This document shows, one piece after another, positions 62,374-64,000 of a stretch of DNA of 64,000 bases. Position numbers and translations under genes: made by a program. Numbering within the stretch: position 1 is the stretch's first letter; the number at the start of each line of letters is the position of its first letter. The stretch covers positions 682,810 to 746,809 of the forward strand of contig NZ_KQ955209.1 of NCBI RefSeq assembly GCF_001546115.1, read 5' to 3'. Below the pieces are notes generated by a model. That model did no database searches and was not told where the DNA came from. It saw only the letters and a program-made list of their open reading frames with translations. This DNA comes from Paracoccus aminovorans. GTDB lineage: Bacteria > Pseudomonadota > Alphaproteobacteria > Rhodobacterales > Rhodobacteraceae.

Positions 62374-64000
62374 TCAGACCAGGGCCGCGCCGGCGCCGGT
62401 GATGGCGCCCTCGGTCGCGGCCTCGCCCAGGAGCATCTCGTTATGCGGCTTGCCCGAGGGGATCATCGGGAAGCAGTTCTCGTGCTTCTCGACCAGCACG
62501 TCCAGGATGAAGGGCCCGTCATAGTCGATCATCTCCTGGATGGCGGCGTCCAGATCGGCCGGATCCGAGACGGTGCGCCCCTTGCAGCCAAAGGCCTCGG
62601 CCAGTTTCACGAAGTCGGGCAGGCTTTCCGACCAGCTCTGGCTGTAGCGCTCGCCATGCAACAGCTGCTGCCATTGCCGGACCATGCCAAGCCGTTCATT
62701 GTTCAGGATGAATTGCTTGACCGGGGCGCGGAACTGCACCGCCGTCCCCATCTCCTGCATGTTCATCAGCCAGCTGGCCTCGCCCGCCACGTTGATCACC
62801 AGCGCCTCGGGATGCGCGACCTGCGCCCCGATCGAGGCCGGCAGGCCATAGCCCATCGTCCCCAAGCCCCCGGAGGTCATCCAGTGGTTCGGGTCGTCGA
62901 AATGCAGGAACTGCGCCGCCCACATCTGGTGCTGGCCGACCTCGGTGGTGATATAGGGCTTCCTGGCCGCGGTCAGCGCCTGCAGCCGCTGCAGGGCGTA
63001 TTGCGGCTTGATCACCTTGTCCGAGCCGCGATAGCCAAGGCAGTTCTTCGCCTTCCACTGCTCGATCTGCACCCACCATTTCCGCACGCCCTCGGCATTG
63101 GTCTTGCGGCCGCGCGCCTTCCAGATCTTCAGCATGTCCTCGAGCACATGGCCGACGTCGCCGACGATGGGCAGGTCCACCCGGATCACCTTGTTGATCG
63201 AGCTCGGGTCGATGTCGATCTGCGCCTTGACCGAGCCGGGGCTGAAATCCGCCACCCGGCCGGTGATGCGGTCGTCGAAGCGGGCCCCGACCGCGATCAT
63301 CAGGTCGCAGTCGTGCATGGCCATGTTGGCCTCGTAAAGTCCGTGCATGCCCAGCATGCCGATCCATTTCCCGCCCGAGGCCGGATAGGCGCCAAGCCCC
63401 ATCAGCGTCGAGGTCACCGGAAAGCCGGTCGCCTCGGCCAGTTCGCGCAAGAGCTGGCTGGCGCCGGTGCCCGAGTTGATGACGCCGCCGCCGGTATAGA
63501 GGATCGGCCGCTCGGCCGTCTCCATCAGCTCGACCAGCCGGGTGATGGTGGCCAGGTCGCCCTTCTTCGCCGGCTGGTAGCTGGGCGTCTCGATCTGTTT
63601 CGGGCCGACATAGTCGCCGGTGGCGAATTGCACGTCCTTGGGAATGTCGATCAGCACCGGCCCCGGCCGGCCCGAGGTGGCGATGTGAAACGCCTTGTGG
63701 ATGGTCGCCGCCAGCTGATCGGTCTCTTTCACCAGCCAGTTGTGCTTGGTGCAGGGGCGGGTGATGCCGATGGTATCGGCCTCCTGGAAACCGTCGGTGC
63801 CGATCAGGAAGGTCGGGACCTGGCCGGTCAGCACGACCAGCGGGATCGAATCCATCAGCGCATCGGTCAGTCCGGTGACGGCATTGGTCGCGCCCGGCCC
63901 CGAGGTGACCAGAACCACCCCCGGCTTGCCGGTGGAACGCGCATAGCCTTCGGCCATGTGGACGGCGCCCTGTTCGTGGCGGACCAGGATGTGCTTGATG
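62374..64000 (-). CDS. ilvB: Acetolactate synthase large subunit, partial (N-terminus outside the window)
   Basis: 542 visible residues; the start lies beyond position 64000. The frame opens before the edge with IKHILVRHEQGAVHMAEGYA, which includes the ThDP-activating Glu. Later motifs are PLVVLTGQVPTFLIGTDGFQ, RPGPVLIDIPKDVQ, FDDRITGRVADFSPG, TEVGQHQMWAAQFLHFDDPN and the ThDP-metal region NVAGEASWLMNMQEMGTAVQ ... LNNERLGMVRQWQQL. In that region GEASWLMN differs from the common GDGSFxMN. It makes acetolactate for branched-chain amino acids. Confidence 0.94.
   Translation of the reverse strand, partial: IKHILVRHEQGAVHMAEGYARSTGKPGVVLVTSGPGATNAVTGLTDALMDSIPLVVLTGQVPTFLIGTDGFQEADTIGITRPCTKHNWLVKETDQLAATIHKAFHIATSGRPGPVLIDIPKDVQFATGDYVGPKQIETPSYQPAKKGDLATITRLVELMETAERPILYTGGGVINSGTGASQLLRELAEATGFPVTSTLMGLGAYPASGGKWIGMLGMHGLYEANMAMHDCDLMIAVGARFDDRITGRVADFSPGSVKAQIDIDPSSINKVIRVDLPIVGDVGHVLEDMLKIWKARGRKTNAEGVRKWWVQIEQWKAKNCLGYRGSDKVIKPQYALQRLQALTAARKPYITTEVGQHQMWAAQFLHFDDPNHWMTSGGLGTMGYGLPASIGAQVAHPEALVINVAGEASWLMNMQEMGTAVQFRAPVKQFILNNERLGMVRQWQQLLHGERYSQSWSESLPDFVKLAEAFGCKGRTVSDPADLDAAIQEMIDYDGPFILDVLVEKHENCFPMIPSGKPHNEMLLGEAATEGAITGAGAALV

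Overview
The window looks like chromosomal DNA of a high-GC alphaproteobacterium of the Rhodobacteraceae, most plausibly Paracoccus. The grounds are strongly GC-biased codon use, a methylmalonyl-CoA epimerase/DUF1467 gene pair, a biotin operon governed by BioR-type boxes, and a TMAO/betaine-type ABC importer as found in roseobacters. No rRNA, tRNA, CRISPR array or intact insertion sequence was seen.

Positions 1-26.4 kb hold an extracellular contractile injection system (eCIS, Afp/PVC-like tailocin). Nineteen minus-strand genes lie in one tightly packed, often overlapping array. In transcription order they encode a DUF4255 terminator, a beta-sandwich protein, an oversized sheath, a tube, a second sheath, a second tube, a LysM baseplate protein, a small protein, a gpD-like hub, a spike, a DUF2169-like protein, a PAAR-like tip, gp25, baseplate J, a tail protein I with an N-terminal NHL propeller, three cysteine-rich accessory proteins, a CIS tape-measure protein and a Pro/Ala-rich protein that leaves the window. 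A pseudo-receiver protein and the AAA+ ATPase are transcribed divergently. Unusual parts are the Cys-rich trio, the sheath insertion, the propeller fusion and the open-ended cargo candidate.

Positions 26.4-28.6 kb are decayed: a broken LysR gene, a truncated CaiB-type CoA-transferase gene, and a creatinase fragment joined to the TOBE end of an ABC ATPase. Positions 28.6-33.6 kb carry a small surface-polysaccharide cluster: UDP-galactopyranose mutase, a hydrolase-TPR protein and two GT2 glycosyltransferases.

Positions 34.0-39.7 kb are a biotin locus, bioR-bioBFDAZ. Two exact BioR boxes flank the bioR/bioB gap. The bio genes overlap by 4-14 nt. No bioC, bioH, bioI or bioW is present, so BioZ probably supplies the pimeloyl chain.

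Positions 39.8-48.6 kb pair a TorT/TorS/TorR-type phosphorelay with a glycine-betaine-family ABC importer (TmoXVW-like), not with a TMAO reductase. Four tor-box-like repeats in helical phase lie between torR and the binding-protein gene.

Positions 48.6-53.7 kb hold a YbdK-type ligase and a CecR-YbhGFSR-like exporter operon (TetR, membrane fusion protein, ATPase, permease). The permease gene carries a 1-nt frameshift, and a perfect dyad sits just upstream of the TetR start. Positions 53.7-64.0 kb are mostly housekeeping or conserved genes, ending with ilvN and a partial ilvB.
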